The notes: generated by a model not told the origin, from the sequence alone. Counted from the stretch's first letter, positions 1 through 12,041 are shown. The stretch: 64,000 nt of DNA from Paracoccaceae bacterium (GCA_026419405.1 JANZZL010000120.1:1-64000), one strand, 5' to 3'. Numbers and translations: made by a program.

Positions 1-178
1 GCCGCTACCCTGACCTACGTCGACCGCGCGGCGAAGGGCCGTCAGCCGCATGCGTGCGCACGAGGTCCCGGTTCATCGTCAGGCAGCGGGTTCGGGGGAG
101 TGCTATCGCGCGGTCTTGGGTACACAGCGGGAGGGGATCAGGGGCGAGGGATGGCCTGCACCGGTCCGCCCCTCGTGC
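1..178. other. Left edge, no gene recognised
   Basis: One frame stays open from the first base to about 240 on the plus strand and could be the tail of a gene that begins outside the window. Its composition gives no family signal, and it would run antisense into the prfC end. I see no terminator or promoter here. Confidence 0.3.
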
Positions 179-1789
179 TCACCCTCCCAGCCGCTGCCCA
201 TGCTCGCGTGTGGCGTGGAAACCCACGCGCGGCCACTTCTCCATGGTGAGTTCCAGGTTGTAGCGGTTGCTGGCGAGATAGACCGGGTTGCCGTCCACGT
301 CGGTGGCCAGGCGGTGGCCATGTTCGCGCTCGAACTGGCGGCGCATGGCCTCGTCCGGGAAGCTGAGCCAGCGGGCGGTGTGGATGTCGGCGGGGGTATA
401 GACCGCCTCGGCCTTGTACTCGGTGCTGAGGCGATGGGCGACGATCTCGAACTGCAGCGCCCCCACCGCCCCCAGCAGCAGGGCACCGCCCGGCTGCTCG
501 AAGACCTGGATAGCCCCTTCCTCGCCCAGCTCCTTGAGCCCCTGTCGGAGCTGTTTCGACTTGAGCGGGTCGCGCGGCCGCACGTTGCGGAAGAGCTCCG
601 GGGCGAAATAGGGGATGCCCTTGAACTGCAGCCGCTCGCCTTCGGTGAGCGTATCGCCGATCTGCAGCTGCCCGTGGTTGTGGATGCCGATGATGTCGCC
701 GGCGACCGCCTCCTGCATATGCGTGCGTTCGTTGGCCATGAAGGTCAGCGCCTGCATGATCTTCATCTCGCGGTTCAGACGCAGGTGCTGCACCTTGAGC
801 CCCGGCGTGTAGCGGCCGGAGCACACGCGCAGGAAGGCGATGCGGTCGCGGTGCCGCAGGTCCATGTTGGCCTGGATCTTGAAGACAAAGCCGGTGAAGG
901 CGCCCTCCGTCGGCTCCACCCGGCGCACGCCGGCATCGCGCGGCTGCGGCGGCGGGGCCCACTCGACCAGGGCCTGCAGCACCTCGCGCACGCCGAAGTT
1001 GTTGATGGCCGAGCCGAAGAGCACGGGGGTCTGCCGGCCGGCGAGGAAGGCGGTGATGTCGAAGGGGTGGCTCGCCGCCCGGATCAGCTCCACCTCCGCG
1101 CGCAGGGGGCCCACCTCCATGGGGAAGCGGCGGTCGAGCTCCGGGTCGTGCAGGCCCGTGATCCGTTCCACCGCACCCTGGGCGTGCGCCTCACCGGGGG
1201 TGAACAGCAGGGTGTGGTCGTGCAGCAGGTGATACACCCCGCGGAAGGCCTTGCCGCTGCCGATCGGCCAGGTGACCGGCGCACAGTCGATCCTGAGCAC
1301 CGCCTCGATCTCCTCGATGATCTCGACGGGCGGACGCACCTCGCGGTCCAGTTTGTTGACGAAGGTGATGATGGGGGTGGCCCTGAGCCGGCAGACCTCC
1401 AGCAGTTTCACGGTCTGCGCCTCCACCCCTTTGGCCGCGTCGATCACCATCACCGCGCAGTCCACGGCGGTGAGCACGCGGTAAGTGTCCTCGGAGAAGT
1501 CCTGGTGGCCGGGGGTGTCGAGCAGGTTGATGACATGACCGGCGTACTCGAACTGCATCACCGAGCTGGTGACCGAGATACCGCGCTGCTTTTCCACCTC
1601 CATCCAGTCCGAGGTGGCGTGGCGCGCGCTCTTGCGCGCCTTGACCGTGCCGGCCAGCTGGATCGCGCCGCCGAACAGCAGCAGCTTCTCGGTGAGCGTG
1701 GTCTTGCCCGCGTCGGGGTGGGAGATGATGGCGAAGGTACGGCGGCGCTGCACGGCGCGCTGCAGGTCGGTCATGGCGGGGCTGGACAT
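179..1789 (-). CDS. prfC: Peptide chain release factor 3 (RF3)
   Basis: RF3 is a translational GTPase that recycles RF1/RF2 from the ribosome after peptide release and aids quality control. The 536-residue product (E. coli RF3 has 529) carries the P-loop SHPDAGKT at residues 23-30, the G3 motif DTPGHQDF near 95 and the G4 motif NKLD near 149. The RF3 C-terminal region follows. I chose the ATG at 1789; a second ATG at 1774 is equally family-like and neither has a strong ribosome-binding site. A strong terminator for katG lies just upstream, so prfC probably needs its own promoter. RF3 is patchy in alphaproteobacteria, and this protein reads closer to gammaproteobacterial RF3. That is an impression from memory, not an alignment. 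Confidence 0.93.
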   Translation of the reverse strand: MSSPAMTDLQRAVQRRRTFAIISHPDAGKTTLTEKLLLFGGAIQLAGTVKARKSARHATSDWMEVEKQRGISVTSSVMQFEYAGHVINLLDTPGHQDFSEDTYRVLTAVDCAVMVIDAAKGVEAQTVKLLEVCRLRATPIITFVNKLDREVRPPVEIIEEIEAVLRIDCAPVTWPIGSGKAFRGVYHLLHDHTLLFTPGEAHAQGAVERITGLHDPELDRRFPMEVGPLRAEVELIRAASHPFDITAFLAGRQTPVLFGSAINNFGVREVLQALVEWAPPPQPRDAGVRRVEPTEGAFTGFVFKIQANMDLRHRDRIAFLRVCSGRYTPGLKVQHLRLNREMKIMQALTFMANERTHMQEAVAGDIIGIHNHGQLQIGDTLTEGERLQFKGIPYFAPELFRNVRPRDPLKSKQLRQGLKELGEEGAIQVFEQPGGALLLGAVGALQFEIVAHRLSTEYKAEAVYTPADIHTARWLSFPDEAMRRQFEREHGHRLATDVDGNPVYLASNRYNLELTMEKWPRVGFHATREHGQRLGG

Positions 1790-1824
1790 CGGGTCGCGCT
1801 GCTCAAATGGTGCATGATACGACG

Positions 1825-1850
1825 AAAAAGGGCCGCCCATCGGGCGGCCC
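1825..1850 (-). terminator. Intrinsic terminator after katG
   Basis: On the minus strand a perfect 9-bp stem, GGGCCGCCC paired with GGGCGGCCC around a 3-base loop (1830-1850), is followed at once by five T residues (1829-1825). It lies 29 bases past the katG stop and 36 bases before the prfC start, so it should end katG transcription and separate the two genes. Confidence 0.85.
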
Positions 1851-1878
1851 GCTCAGCGCGCTGCGGTCAAGCCAGACC

Positions 1879-4184
<2,306 letters not shown>

Positions 4185-4314
4185 CAATGGTGGCAGCGGC
4201 GCAAGCGGGATGCGCGGCTCTGTCGCAGGCGGCCGGCGGCAAGGGCGGGGCAGGGCGGAAGGGCCTACCGGCCGGCGCGGTTTGCGTGTAGGAACCCGAC
4301 CGATGGAGTTGCCC

Positions 4315-5265
4315 ATGCGCGATCTGAAGATCCCCGGCGAGCGCCACCCCGAGAAGGCGCACCGCCCCGACAGCGCCCAGCCGAAGAAGCCCGCCTGGAT
4401 CCGGGTGAAGGCGCCGACGAGCGCGGGCTACCGGGCGACTCGCGACATCATCCGCGCGCACCGGCTGGTGACGGTTTGCGAGGAGGCCGGCTGCCCGAAC
4501 GTGGGCGAATGCTGGAGCCAGGGCCACGCAACGATGATGATCATGGGCGAGATCTGCACCCGCGGCTGCACCTTCTGCAACGTCGCCACGGGCCGGCCGC
4601 AGGGGCTCGACCCGTTCGAGCCGGGGCGCGTCGCCCATGCGGTGGAGAAGCTCGGGCTGTCGCACGTGGTCGTGACCTCGGTGGACCGCGACGACCTGCC
4701 CGACGGCGGGGCCGAGCACTTCGCCCAGACGATCCGCGCGATCCGCCACCGCAGCCCCGCGACCACCATCGAGGTCCTGACTCCGGATTTCCTGAAGTGC
4801 GGCCCAGAAGCCCTTGAAAAGGTGGTTGAAGCCAGGCCCGACGTGTTCAACCACAACCTCGAGACCGTGCCGGGCCTCTACCCCGAGGTGCGCCCCGGCG
4901 CGCGCTACTTCCACTCGCTCAGGCTGCTCCAGCGCGTCAAGGAGCTCGACCCCGCGATGTTCACCAAGTCGGGCATCATGGTCGGCCTCGGCGAGGACCG
5001 GCAGGCCGTCCTCCAGGTGATGGACGACATGCGCTCGGCCGACGTGGATTTCCTGACCATCGGCCAGTATCTCCAGCCCACACCCAAGCACCACCGGGTG
5101 GCGCGCTTCGTCACCCCCGAGGAATTCGCGGCCTACGCGCAGGCGGCCCGGGGCAAGGGATTCCTGATGGTCTCGGCGACGCCGCTCACGCGCTCGTCCT
5201 ACCACGCGGGGGAGGACTTCGCCCGGCTTCGCGCCGCGCGCCGGGCGCGGCTCGGGCAGGCCTGA
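4315..5265 (+). CDS. lipA: Lipoyl synthase
   Basis: LipA is a radical-SAM enzyme that inserts two sulfur atoms into octanoyl groups bound to lipoyl domains, the last step of protein lipoylation. The 316-residue product has the auxiliary-cluster cysteines Cys55, Cys60 and Cys66 (CX4CX5C). The SAM cluster cysteines are Cys81, Cys85 and Cys88 in CTRGCTFC. The LipA core follows, with [11 protein letters not shown] and VGLGE segments. I chose the ATG at 4315 because GGAG lies 6 bases upstream and relatives begin MRDLKIP. An in-frame ATG at 4303 would add four residues. The gene is divergent from katG and convergent with the beta-barrel genes. Confidence 0.97.
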   Translation: MRDLKIPGERHPEKAHRPDSAQPKKPAWIRVKAPTSAGYRATRDIIRAHRLVTVCEEAGCPNVGECWSQGHATMMIMGEICTRGCTFCNVATGRPQGLDPFEPGRVAHAVEKLGLSHVVVTSVDRDDLPDGGAEHFAQTIRAIRHRSPATTIEVLTPDFLKCGPEALEKVVEARPDVFNHNLETVPGLYPEVRPGARYFHSLRLLQRVKELDPAMFTKSGIMVGLGEDRQAVLQVMDDMRSADVDFLTIGQYLQPTPKHHRVARFVTPEEFAAYAQAARGKGFLMVSATPLTRSSYHAGEDFARLRAARRARLGQA

Positions 5266-5297
5266 GGCGCCGGGGCGCCCCGGCGCGCGGCGGTCGG

Positions 5298-6242
5298 TCA
5301 GAACGTCCAGCCGACCGAGAGGTTGTAGATCGCATCGCCGCCGTCGCCATCGGCCGCGCCCAGCTCGGCATAGGCGCCGCCGTGGAAGCGGTAGCGCATG
5401 TCGAGGCCGTAGAGCGCATCGCCGTCGATCGACATCAGGCTGCCGGTCAGGTCGATGCGGTCGGTGGGCATGTAGGTGACGTAGCCGCGCCAGCCCTCGC
5501 GGAGGCCCGTGAGGAAGGTGTTCCGGTCGAAGTAGGCCAGGCCCGCCCGGACCGGGGCCGATCCGCCGCTGAAGTCGGCCTCGGCCCCGACGATGTAGTC
5601 GGTCGCGCTGAAGCCGAAGCCGGTGTCGAGATGCTCGGCCGCGGCATAGACGCCAAAGGCCTCCACGCCGTAGCGCAGCACCAGGTCGGTGATGTCGGCC
5701 TCCGCGCCGACGTCCTCGTCGAAATGGTGCCAGGACAGGCCGATCGAGAGGTCGCCGAAGCGCCCGTCGTAGCGCAGCCCGACAGGGGCCGCGGTGTCGC
5801 CGGTCAGGTAGACGGTCTCGGCGAGGCTCTGCGTCATGTTGAAGGGGCTGGCCTCGAAGAACCGGATCCCGCCGATCGGCGGGAAGCGGATCATGTCGGT
5901 GAACACGGGCCGCGGGATGCCGACCGAGACCTTGCCGAAGCCGGTCGTCCAGGTCAGCGCCGCGTAGACCGCCATGTCGCGGTCATCCTCGGAGGCGGTT
6001 GCGCGCACCGCGGCGTCGAAGCCGAGCGAGGGTGCCGCGCCGAAGGCGCCCGTCCGCGTCGAGAAGGCGAGGTCGGCGTGCAGGAACGTCTCGTCGTCGT
6101 CACCCTCGAACAGGTATTCCAGTTCGGCATAACCCGTCAGGGTGCCGAAGCCGAGATCGGTCTGCGCCTCGGCCGCAGGCGGCAGGGCCGCCAGAAGGGT
6201 TGCGATCACCGGCATCGCGCAAGCCGGAAGCGGTCTGGGCAT
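5298..6242 (-). CDS. Outer-membrane beta-barrel protein, first of three
   Basis: The 314-residue product starts with a signal peptide (likely cut after AEA, residues 24-26). The rest alternates polar and hydrophobic residues in amphipathic strands with Gly/Asp turns and ends in a C-terminal Phe (VGWTF), the usual signature of a BAM-inserted barrel. Segments such as GYAELEYLFEGDDDETF, MIRFPPIGGIRFFE and VTYMPTDRIDLTGSL recur almost word for word in the next gene, so the two are tandem paralogues. GAGGA lies 7 bases before the ATG. It is porin-like, but I recognise no named family. The acidic loops (GDDDE) could suggest cation or metal preference; this is only inference. Confidence 0.8.
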   Translation of the reverse strand: MPRPLPACAMPVIATLLAALPPAAEAQTDLGFGTLTGYAELEYLFEGDDDETFLHADLAFSTRTGAFGAAPSLGFDAAVRATASEDDRDMAVYAALTWTTGFGKVSVGIPRPVFTDMIRFPPIGGIRFFEASPFNMTQSLAETVYLTGDTAAPVGLRYDGRFGDLSIGLSWHHFDEDVGAEADITDLVLRYGVEAFGVYAAAEHLDTGFGFSATDYIVGAEADFSGGSAPVRAGLAYFDRNTFLTGLREGWRGYVTYMPTDRIDLTGSLMSIDGDALYGLDMRYRFHGGAYAELGAADGDGGDAIYNLSVGWTF

Positions 6243-6317
6243 CGGTCATTCCTCGCGGGGCGGACGGTTTGCGGCGGCAGCATAGCGCGCGGCCGCGCCC
6301 GTGCCGAGCGGCGACCG

Positions 6318-6345
6318 GTCCGGCGGCCCGCGGGCACCGCCGGAC
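6318..6345. terminator. Perfect 9-bp hairpin between barrel genes
   Basis: GTCCGGCGG (6318-6326) pairs with CCGCCGGAC (6337-6345) around a 10-base loop. It lies about 50 bases past the stop of the second barrel gene on the minus strand. There is no T tract, so it may be a Rho-type end or an mRNA-stabilising hairpin rather than a classical terminator. Confidence 0.45.
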
Positions 6346-6394
6346 TGTTGCCGCCGGGTATCAGGGCTGTGCTGCGGCCGCCGGGGCGTCGGCC

Positions 6395-7327
6395 TCAGAA
6401 CTTCCAGCCGAGCGACACCTGGTAGGTCGTATCGAGATCGTCGCCGTCGGCGACGCCGAGGCCGGCGTAGGCGCCCCGGTAGAAGCGGTACGTCATGTCG
6501 ATGCCGTAGATCGCGTCACCCTCCGCGACCAACAGGCTGCCGGTCAGGTCGATTCGGTCCGTCGGCATGTAGGTCAGATAGCCGCGCGCGCCCTGAACGT
6601 CGGCAAAGATGAAGGCGTCCCGGTCGAACAGCGCGGCGCCGGCACGGATCGGGGCCGAGCCGCCGGAGAAGTCGCCCTCGAAGCCGAGCAGGTAGTCGGT
6701 GTCGCTGGCTCCGCCACTGACATCGAGATGCTCGGCGGCAGCGTAGACCGCGATGCTGTCGAAGTCATAGCGCAGCACCACATCGTACACGTCGGCTTCG
6801 GTTCCGCCTTCGTCGAAGTGGTTCCACGAAACGCCCACAGAAAGGTCGCCGAAGCGACCATCGTAGCGCAGGCCCAGCGGCGGGTCGGTGTCGTCCGTGA
6901 GGTAGACCCGTTCGGCGATGCTCTCGGTCAGGCCGAGTTCGAGCTCGAACGTGCGGATGCCCCCGATCGGGGGAAACCGGATCATGTCTGCTATCGCCGG
7001 GCGCGGCACGCCGATCGAGACCTTGCCGAAAGCTGTCGTGTAGGTCAGTGCGCCGTAGATCGCATGGAAGCTGTCGTCCTCGGTCGCAAAGGCGCGGAGC
7101 GCTGCGTCGAAGCCAAGGGCCGGGGCCGAGCCGAAGGCACCTGCGGCGGTGGAGAATGACAGGTCGGCGTTGAGGAAGGTCTGATCGAAGTCGTCGTCGA
7201 AGACGTACTCCAGTTCAGCGTAACCGGTTGCGGTCCCGAAGCCCAAACTGACTTCGGCCTTTGCGGCGGCCGGAACGGCTGCGAGTGCGGCTGCGGCGGC
7301 AACGCGCAGGGCTGTGAAACGGGTCAT
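6395..7327 (-). CDS. Outer-membrane beta-barrel protein, second of three
   Basis: This is a 310-residue tandem paralogue of the gene at 5298-6242. A signal peptide (cut after AKA near residue 24) is followed by the same strand and loop pattern. Shared landmarks are GYAELEY, NADLSFST, FGKVSIGVPRP, MIRFPPIGGIR, YMPTDRIDLTGSL and the terminal VSLGWKF ending in Phe. GGAGG lies 8 bases before the ATG. The 152-base gap to the neighbour on either side contains a strong inverted repeat, so each gene may be a separate transcript. Substrate and regulation are unknown. Confidence 0.8.
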   Translation of the reverse strand: MTRFTALRVAAAAALAAVPAAAKAEVSLGFGTATGYAELEYVFDDDFDQTFLNADLSFSTAAGAFGSAPALGFDAALRAFATEDDSFHAIYGALTYTTAFGKVSIGVPRPAIADMIRFPPIGGIRTFELELGLTESIAERVYLTDDTDPPLGLRYDGRFGDLSVGVSWNHFDEGGTEADVYDVVLRYDFDSIAVYAAAEHLDVSGGASDTDYLLGFEGDFSGGSAPIRAGAALFDRDAFIFADVQGARGYLTYMPTDRIDLTGSLLVAEGDAIYGIDMTYRFYRGAYAGLGVADGDDLDTTYQVSLGWKF

Positions 7328-7353
7328 CGGCGGATCCTCCAGAAGCCGCGTGT

Positions 7354-7381
7354 GTCCGCTTTCCTCGTAACGGAAGCGGAC
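7354..7381. promoter_or_regulatory. Inverted repeat upstream of second barrel gene
   Basis: GTCCGCTTTCC (7354-7364) pairs with GGAAGCGGAC (7372-7381), ten pairs with one bulge, ending 27 bases before the barrel gene start. It would lie in the 5' untranslated region or overlap the promoter, so it may be an operator or a leader hairpin. A second palindrome, TTGCGGC with GCCGCAA (7431-7447), lies just past the stop of the third barrel gene and may end its transcript. Confidence 0.4.
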
Positions 7382-7479
7382 GGTCGCGCCGAGATGTTGC
7401 GTGCCGGCACCTCAGGGTTGTGCGCGAATGTTGCGGCGGCGCCGCAAGCGCGCACCGACGCTGGGGGGCGGCCCGCCGC

Positions 7480-8385
7480 TCAGAACTCGTAGCCGAGGCC
7501 GATGCTGTAGGCGTTGCCGTCGCTCGAGAAGGTGGCCCCGGCCCGGGCGTAGGCATTGCGCGTGATGCTGTATCTCGCGGCCAGGCCGGTGACGCTGTTG
7601 GCGTCGCCCGAGAAGCTCTGGAACGTGCCCGTCAGGCGGAGACGGCCGGTCGGCTCCCAGAACAGATGCGATTCCCAGGAGCGTTCCGTGTCGGTGCCGT
7701 TGCCGAACACGCGGTACGCGGTGCCGAAGCCGAAGGTGCCGTAATCGGCCGCCACCCCGACCTTGAAGCGCTGGAAATCGACGCCGCCGCGGTTGGCGTC
7801 GGAATTCTCGTAGGCGGCCGAGAACAGATAGTCCTCCCAGCGGAAGCTGCCCCCGAGGGCGAGCGCGGTGATGTCGAAGCCGTCGAGCTCGTAGGCATGC
7901 AGGCTCGCCCCGTAGCGGAAGGGCCCGGCGCCGCCGAGGTAGCTCGCGCCGAACTGGGCGCCGCCGTCGAGGAATTCCTCGACCTGCATCTGGCTTCTGA
8001 GCACGAAGTTGCCGAGCACGCCCTGAGCGTCGTTGTGGACCGAGCGCTGGAACAGGTCGTAGACCGAGCGCGGATTGCCGACCGAGAGCTTGCCGCCGTT
8101 CGGCAGATACCAGGTGCCCGCCCAGTAGAGGATGCCGTTGCCGCCCTCGTCCGAGCGCGCGGCGAAGGCGCCCAGATCGAAGCCGAGCGCGCCGCCGCCC
8201 GGCCGGAAGGCGAGGTCGAAGTCGCCGTAGAGACCGCCCTCGTCCTCGGCATTCTCGAACGAGGCATAGTAGAGCTCGACGAAGCCGGTGCCCTGATGGC
8301 CGCCGAGGCCCTCGCCGGCGGTTGCGGGAAGGGCGGCAAAGCCGAGCAGGGCCGCGGCAACGAGCGGACAGGCAGACCGGTTCAT
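7480..8385 (-). CDS. Outer-membrane beta-barrel protein, third of three
   Basis: The 301-residue product has a signal peptide ending in PATAG near residue 23 and a barrel-type body closing with IGLGYEF. It has the same general plan as its two neighbours, for example a FVELYYASFENAEDE segment near the N terminus that matches the GYAELEY...DDD region. It is more diverged, and the MIRFPPIGG and PTDRIDLTG words are missing. The ATG at 8385 is chosen because the signal peptide begins there; the ribosome-binding site is weak. It is likely a porin or a small-molecule channel of unknown substrate. Confidence 0.75.
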   Translation of the reverse strand: MNRSACPLVAAALLGFAALPATAGEGLGGHQGTGFVELYYASFENAEDEGGLYGDFDLAFRPGGGALGFDLGAFAARSDEGGNGILYWAGTWYLPNGGKLSVGNPRSVYDLFQRSVHNDAQGVLGNFVLRSQMQVEEFLDGGAQFGASYLGGAGPFRYGASLHAYELDGFDITALALGGSFRWEDYLFSAAYENSDANRGGVDFQRFKVGVAADYGTFGFGTAYRVFGNGTDTERSWESHLFWEPTGRLRLTGTFQSFSGDANSVTGLAARYSITRNAYARAGATFSSDGNAYSIGLGYEF

Positions 8386-8506
8386 GAACTCAACCCAGTG
8401 GCAGACAGGCAGCATCCCGGGGGGCGAGCTTATCAGGGGCGGACCCGCGACGGGAACCCCCGCCACCCCCGCCCGCGGGGATCGGGCCCCGCCCGTGTCC
8501 TGAGGG

Positions 8507-9397
8507 TCACTCGGCCGGGGGCACGGCCTTGAGATAGGCCGCGATCGCGGCAAGATCGGCCTCGGGCAGGTTCGCGAGGTTGCGCACGACCTCGGCCATG
8601 TGCCCGCCGGCGGTGTCGAACTCGGGGGTGAAGCCGGTCCTGAGATAGGCGGCGATGTCGGCCTGCGACCAGGTGAGCCGGGCCGGCGTGATGTTCGGGA
8701 TCGTTCCCGGCCCCGCGGGATTGGGGGCGCCGGCCAGCCAGCGCGCGGTCTCGAGCCCGCCGAGGGCGTTGCGCGGCGTATGGCATTCCCCGCAGTGGCC
8801 CAGCGCCTCGGCCAGGTAGCGGCCGCGCTCGATCTCGGGCGTCGCCGCCTCGGCCAGCACGAAGCCGCCGTCGCCGGCGTAGAGCAGCTTCCACAGCCCC
8901 AGGGCCCGCCGGATCGAGAAGGGGAAGCCGATCTCGTGCGGCGCCGAGGGCGTGGCATCGGGCGGCAGGGTCTGGAGGAATGCCCAGAGGTCGGCGATGT
9001 CCTGCGGCGTGGCGCGGACGTAGGAGGTGTAGGGAAAGGCCGGGTAGTAGTGTTCGCCCTCGGGCGAGACGCCGAGGATCATCGCCGCCGCGAAGTCCTC
9101 GAGGCTCCAGCCGCCGATCCCCGCCTCGGGATGCGGCGAGATGTTGGGCGCGACGAAGGTGCCGAAGGCCGAGGGCAGGCGCCGGCCGCCCGAGAGCACG
9201 AGCCGCGCCGCGTCGCGCGCCCCCTCGGCGGCATGGCACGAGGCGCAGCCGCCGGCCCAGAACACCAGCTCGCCCCGCGCCGCATCGCCGGCGAGCCCCG
9301 CGAGGCTGCCCGCGGGCAGCCGGCCGGGCGCGGTCAGCGCCCAGAGGCCGGCGACGGCAAGCGCCAGGACTGCGGCGATGGCGACAGGAAGGCGCAT
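8507..9397 (-). CDS. Dihaem cytochrome c
   Basis: The 296-residue product has an N-terminal membrane anchor or signal (residues 3-22) and two c-type haem sites, CASCH at 51-55 and CGECH near residue 200. It is therefore a periplasmic two-domain electron carrier. The segment APNISPHPEAGIGGWS resembles cytochrome subunits of membrane-bound alcohol and gluconate dehydrogenases and related thiosulfate/sulfite systems, but no dehydrogenase lies nearby. GAGAGAGG precedes the ATG. The 66-base gap to the cytochrome c' gene upstream suggests one operon, cyt c' first. The electron donor is unknown. Confidence 0.88.
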   Translation of the reverse strand: MRLPVAIAAVLALAVAGLWALTAPGRLPAGSLAGLAGDAARGELVFWAGGCASCHAAEGARDAARLVLSGGRRLPSAFGTFVAPNISPHPEAGIGGWSLEDFAAAMILGVSPEGEHYYPAFPYTSYVRATPQDIADLWAFLQTLPPDATPSAPHEIGFPFSIRRALGLWKLLYAGDGGFVLAEAATPEIERGRYLAEALGHCGECHTPRNALGGLETARWLAGAPNPAGPGTIPNITPARLTWSQADIAAYLRTGFTPEFDTAGGHMAEVVRNLANLPEADLAAIAAYLKAVPPAE

Positions 9398-9463
9398 CGG
9401 CCCTCTCTCGGGCAGGGGCCGGCCGCGCGGGCGGTGCCTGCCGCCGCGCAGCCGGGCCGGGGC

Positions 9464-9931
9464 CTATTCCGGCGCGCGGTAGCTCTCGTGGCAGGCGCCG
9501 CAGGCCTGCCCGACCGGGCCGATCGCGCCCTGGAGCGCGGCGAGGTCGGTGCCCGCCGCCGCGGCGAGCGCGGTCACCGCCTCCTGGAAGGCCTTGGCCT
9601 TGGCCATCACGTCGTCGCCGTTCGTCCAGAGCGCCGGCAGCGCGCGCGAGCCCTCGACCTGGCCCTGCGCCGAGCCCTCGGGCCAGTAGCCCGCCTGGCT
9701 GAGCGAGGCGAGCGCGGCGATGTTGCCCGCCGCCTCGGCCGCGCGCCCGGCGTCGTACGCGATCTCGCCCTTGGCCATGCCGCCCAGCACGCCGAGGTTG
9801 AAGGCATAGAGCTGCATGTGCGCCTTGCGCGCCTTCACGGCGGCATCGACCGCGGATTGCGCGACCGCCGCACCGGCAAGGCCGAGCGCCCCGGCGGCGG
9901 CGGCGGCGAGGAGGCGGGAATTCCAGGTCAT
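9464..9931 (-). CDS. Cytochrome c'
   Basis: The 155-residue product has a signal peptide (cut after AVAQ near residue 25), a predicted four-helix body and a single C-terminal haem motif CGACH (144-148) followed by Tyr-Arg. This is the classical cytochrome c' layout. These periplasmic proteins bind NO at a five-coordinate haem and protect against nitrosative stress. AGGGAG precedes the ATG. It heads the two-gene cytochrome transcript and is divergent from a LysR regulator 134 bases away, which is a natural candidate for its control. Confidence 0.9.
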   Translation of the reverse strand: MTWNSRLLAAAAAGALGLAGAAVAQSAVDAAVKARKAHMQLYAFNLGVLGGMAKGEIAYDAGRAAEAAGNIAALASLSQAGYWPEGSAQGQVEGSRALPALWTNGDDVMAKAKAFQEAVTALAAAAGTDLAALQGAIGPVGQACGACHESYRAPE

Positions 9932-10065
9932 CGGCAGTCTCCCTGCTGGTCTGCGAGTTCCGTGGCGTCAGGATGCCGCGTGAGAAAAAACGTGACCATA
10001 GGCGAATTCTGCATGAAGCTGGCGAAAAGCTGCACACCCTCCCGCCATGTCGTGACGGCGAGCCG

Positions 10066-10941
10066 ATGCACCGCGAGAACTGGGATGACCTGCGCTTCGT
10101 GCTGGCGGTGGCCGAGACCGGGTCGGTCAGCGCGGCGGCCCGGGCGCTGGGCGTGAACCACGCCACGGTCCTGCGCCGCGTCTCGGCCTTCGAGGACCGC
10201 CACGGGATCCGGCTCTTCAACCGCACGGCGACGGGCTACGAGGTCCCGCGCGACCGCGCGCGGCTGATCGAGGCGGCGCGCGAGGCCGAGGCGGCGCATC
10301 TGGCGGTCGCGCGGATCGTGGCGGGCGCGCGGGCGCCGCTTGCCGGGGCGGTGCGCGTGACCTCGACCGACACCTTCTGCGTGGCGGTGCTGCCCGCGGT
10401 GCTGGCGCGGCTCAGGGTGGAGGCGCCCGACCTCCGGATCGACCTTCTCTGCTCGAACGAGCATGCCGACCTCGCGCGGATCGAGGCCGAGATCGCCGTG
10501 CGCCCGGCGCCGCGGCTTCCCGACGAGCTCGTGGGCGAGGCGGTCGCCCAGCTCGGCTTCGCCCCCTACGCCCCCGCGGACCGCCCCGAGACCACCCGCT
10601 GGCTCGGCCTCTCGGGGTCGCTGACCCGCTCGCCCGCGGCGGACTGGATGCGCGCGCAGGCGGCGGGCCAGGCGCTGGCGGGCGCGGCCGACAGCTTCGT
10701 CGTGCTGCGCGAGATGGTGGCGGCGGGGCAGGGGCGGGCGGTGATACCCTGCGTGCTCGGCGACGGCGACCCGCGGCTGGTGCGGCTCGACACGGGCGGC
10801 GAACGGGTCAGCGTTCCGGTCTGGGTGGCCTCGCACGCCGACCTCGCCGATGCGCCGCGGCTCTCGGCCGTGCGCCGCCGGCTTGGCGCGGCGCTCAGGG
10901 CCGACGCGGCGCGGCTTGCCGGCGGCGCCGGCCTCAGGTGA
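10066..10941 (+). CDS. LysR-family transcriptional regulator
   Basis: The product has about 291 residues. The N-terminal winged helix-turn-helix shows the LysR signature [29 protein letters not shown], given here in part as [18 protein letters not shown] LysR substrate-binding fold follows. I chose the ATG at 10066 because LysR proteins start about ten residues before this helix; an upstream in-frame ATG at 9973 would add an unlikely tail. The gene is divergent from the cytochrome c'-cytochrome c pair and overlaps the 3' end of hpt by 8 bases, convergently. The effector is unknown. Confidence 0.9.
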   Translation: MHRENWDDLRFVLAVAETGSVSAAARALGVNHATVLRRVSAFEDRHGIRLFNRTATGYEVPRDRARLIEAAREAEAAHLAVARIVAGARAPLAGAVRVTSTDTFCVAVLPAVLARLRVEAPDLRIDLLCSNEHADLARIEAEIAVRPAPRLPDELVGEAVAQLGFAPYAPADRPETTRWLGLSGSLTRSPAADWMRAQAAGQALAGAADSFVVLREMVAAGQGRAVIPCVLGDGDPRLVRLDTGGERVSVPVWVASHADLADAPRLSAVRRRLGAALRADAARLAGGAGLR

Positions 10942-11470
10942 AGCGCACCCTGCCGATGTAGGGCAGGTTGCGGTTGCGCTGTGCGAAGTCGATGCCGTAG
11001 CCCACGACGAACTCGTCGGGGATCTCGAAGCCGGTCCAGGTCGCCTTCACCGGCACCTCCCGCCGCGCGGGCTTGTCGAGCAGCGCGCAGACCTCCAGCC
11101 GCTTCGGCCCGCGGCTCCGCAGCAGGGTGACGACATGCCGCAGCGTGAAGCCGGTATCGACGATGTCCTCCACCACCAGCACGTCGCGCCCGGCGATCTC
11201 GCCCCGCAGGTCCTTCAGGATGCGGACCTCGCGCGAGCTCTCCATCGCGTTGCCGTAGGAGGAGGCCTCGAGGAAGTCCACCTCGACCGGAAGGTCGATC
11301 TCGCGCACCAGGTCGGCGATGAACACGAAGGAGCCGCGCAGCAGCCCCACGACGACGAGCTTGTCGGTGCCGCGGAAGGCCTCGGTGATCTCGCGGGCCA
11401 GCGCCTCGACCCGCGCCGCGATCGCCTTGGCCGAGATCATCTCCTCGACGACATAGGGCCGGTCGGGCAT
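10934..11470 (-). CDS. hpt: Hypoxanthine phosphoribosyltransferase
   Basis: Hpt salvages hypoxanthine (and often guanine) to IMP/GMP with PRPP in the cytoplasm. The 178-residue product has the PRPP-binding loop in [14 protein letters not shown] near residues 98-111. It also has the family's [13 protein letters not shown] segment and the C-terminal [17 protein letters not shown] segment. GGGGA lies before the ATG at 11470. Its end overlaps the LysR gene and its start is divergent from the COQ10-type gene. Confidence 0.94.
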   Translation of the reverse strand: MPDRPYVVEEMISAKAIAARVEALAREITEAFRGTDKLVVVGLLRGSFVFIADLVREIDLPVEVDFLEASSYGNAMESSREVRILKDLRGEIAGRDVLVVEDIVDTGFTLRHVVTLLRSRGPKRLEVCALLDKPARREVPVKATWTGFEIPDEFVVGYGIDFAQRNRNLPYIGRVRFT

Positions 11471-11539
11471 GGCGTCCCCTTGATTTCGCGGCCGCAGTCT
11501 ACGAAATGGCGGGCCATTGTCACGGGGAAGACAGACCGG

Positions 11540-12004
11540 ATGCCCAGCCACCGCGAGACGCGCGTCCTGCCCTGGACGGCGGCCGAGATGTACGATCTCG
11601 TCGCCGATGTCGCGCGCTATCCCGAGTTCCTGCCCTGGACGGCGGCCGCGCGGATCCGCAGCCGCACCGACCACGGCGACCACGAGGTGATGGAGGCCGA
11701 TCTGGTCATCTCGTTCAAGGTCTTCCGCGAGCGCTTCGGCAGCCGCGTGACGCTCTGGCCGGCGCGCCGGCGGATCGAGACCGAGTATCTCGACGGCCCG
11801 TTCCGGCACATGCGGTCGTTCTGGCAGTTCTCCGACCGGCCGGAGGGCTGCGAGGTGGAGTTCTTCGTCGATTTCGAGTTCCGCAACGCCCTGCTCCAGA
11901 AGATCATCGGCGCGGTGTTCAACGAGGCGATGCAGCGCGTGGTGCGGGCCTTCGAGGAGCGCGCCGCCGCGCTCTACGGCCGCCGGCCGGCGGCCAACGC
12001 CTGA
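11540..12004 (+). CDS. COQ10/RatA-type START-domain protein
   Basis: The 154-residue product has the polyketide-cyclase/START fold seen in COQ10 and RatA-like proteins. Typical words are [19 protein letters not shown] near the N terminus, [15 protein letters not shown] and a C-terminal helix [15 protein letters not shown]. In this group the protein binds ubiquinone and helps respiratory electron transfer; the RatA toxin role reported in E. coli is the alternative. GGGGAAG precedes the ATG. The gene is divergent from hpt and convergent with pncC. Confidence 0.88.
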   Translation: MPSHRETRVLPWTAAEMYDLVADVARYPEFLPWTAAARIRSRTDHGDHEVMEADLVISFKVFRERFGSRVTLWPARRRIETEYLDGPFRHMRSFWQFSDRPEGCEVEFFVDFEFRNALLQKIIGAVFNEAMQRVVRAFEERAAALYGRRPAANA

Positions 12005-12041
12005 CGCCGGCCCCGGCCTCGCGGGCGGCGTCGGGGGCGGG

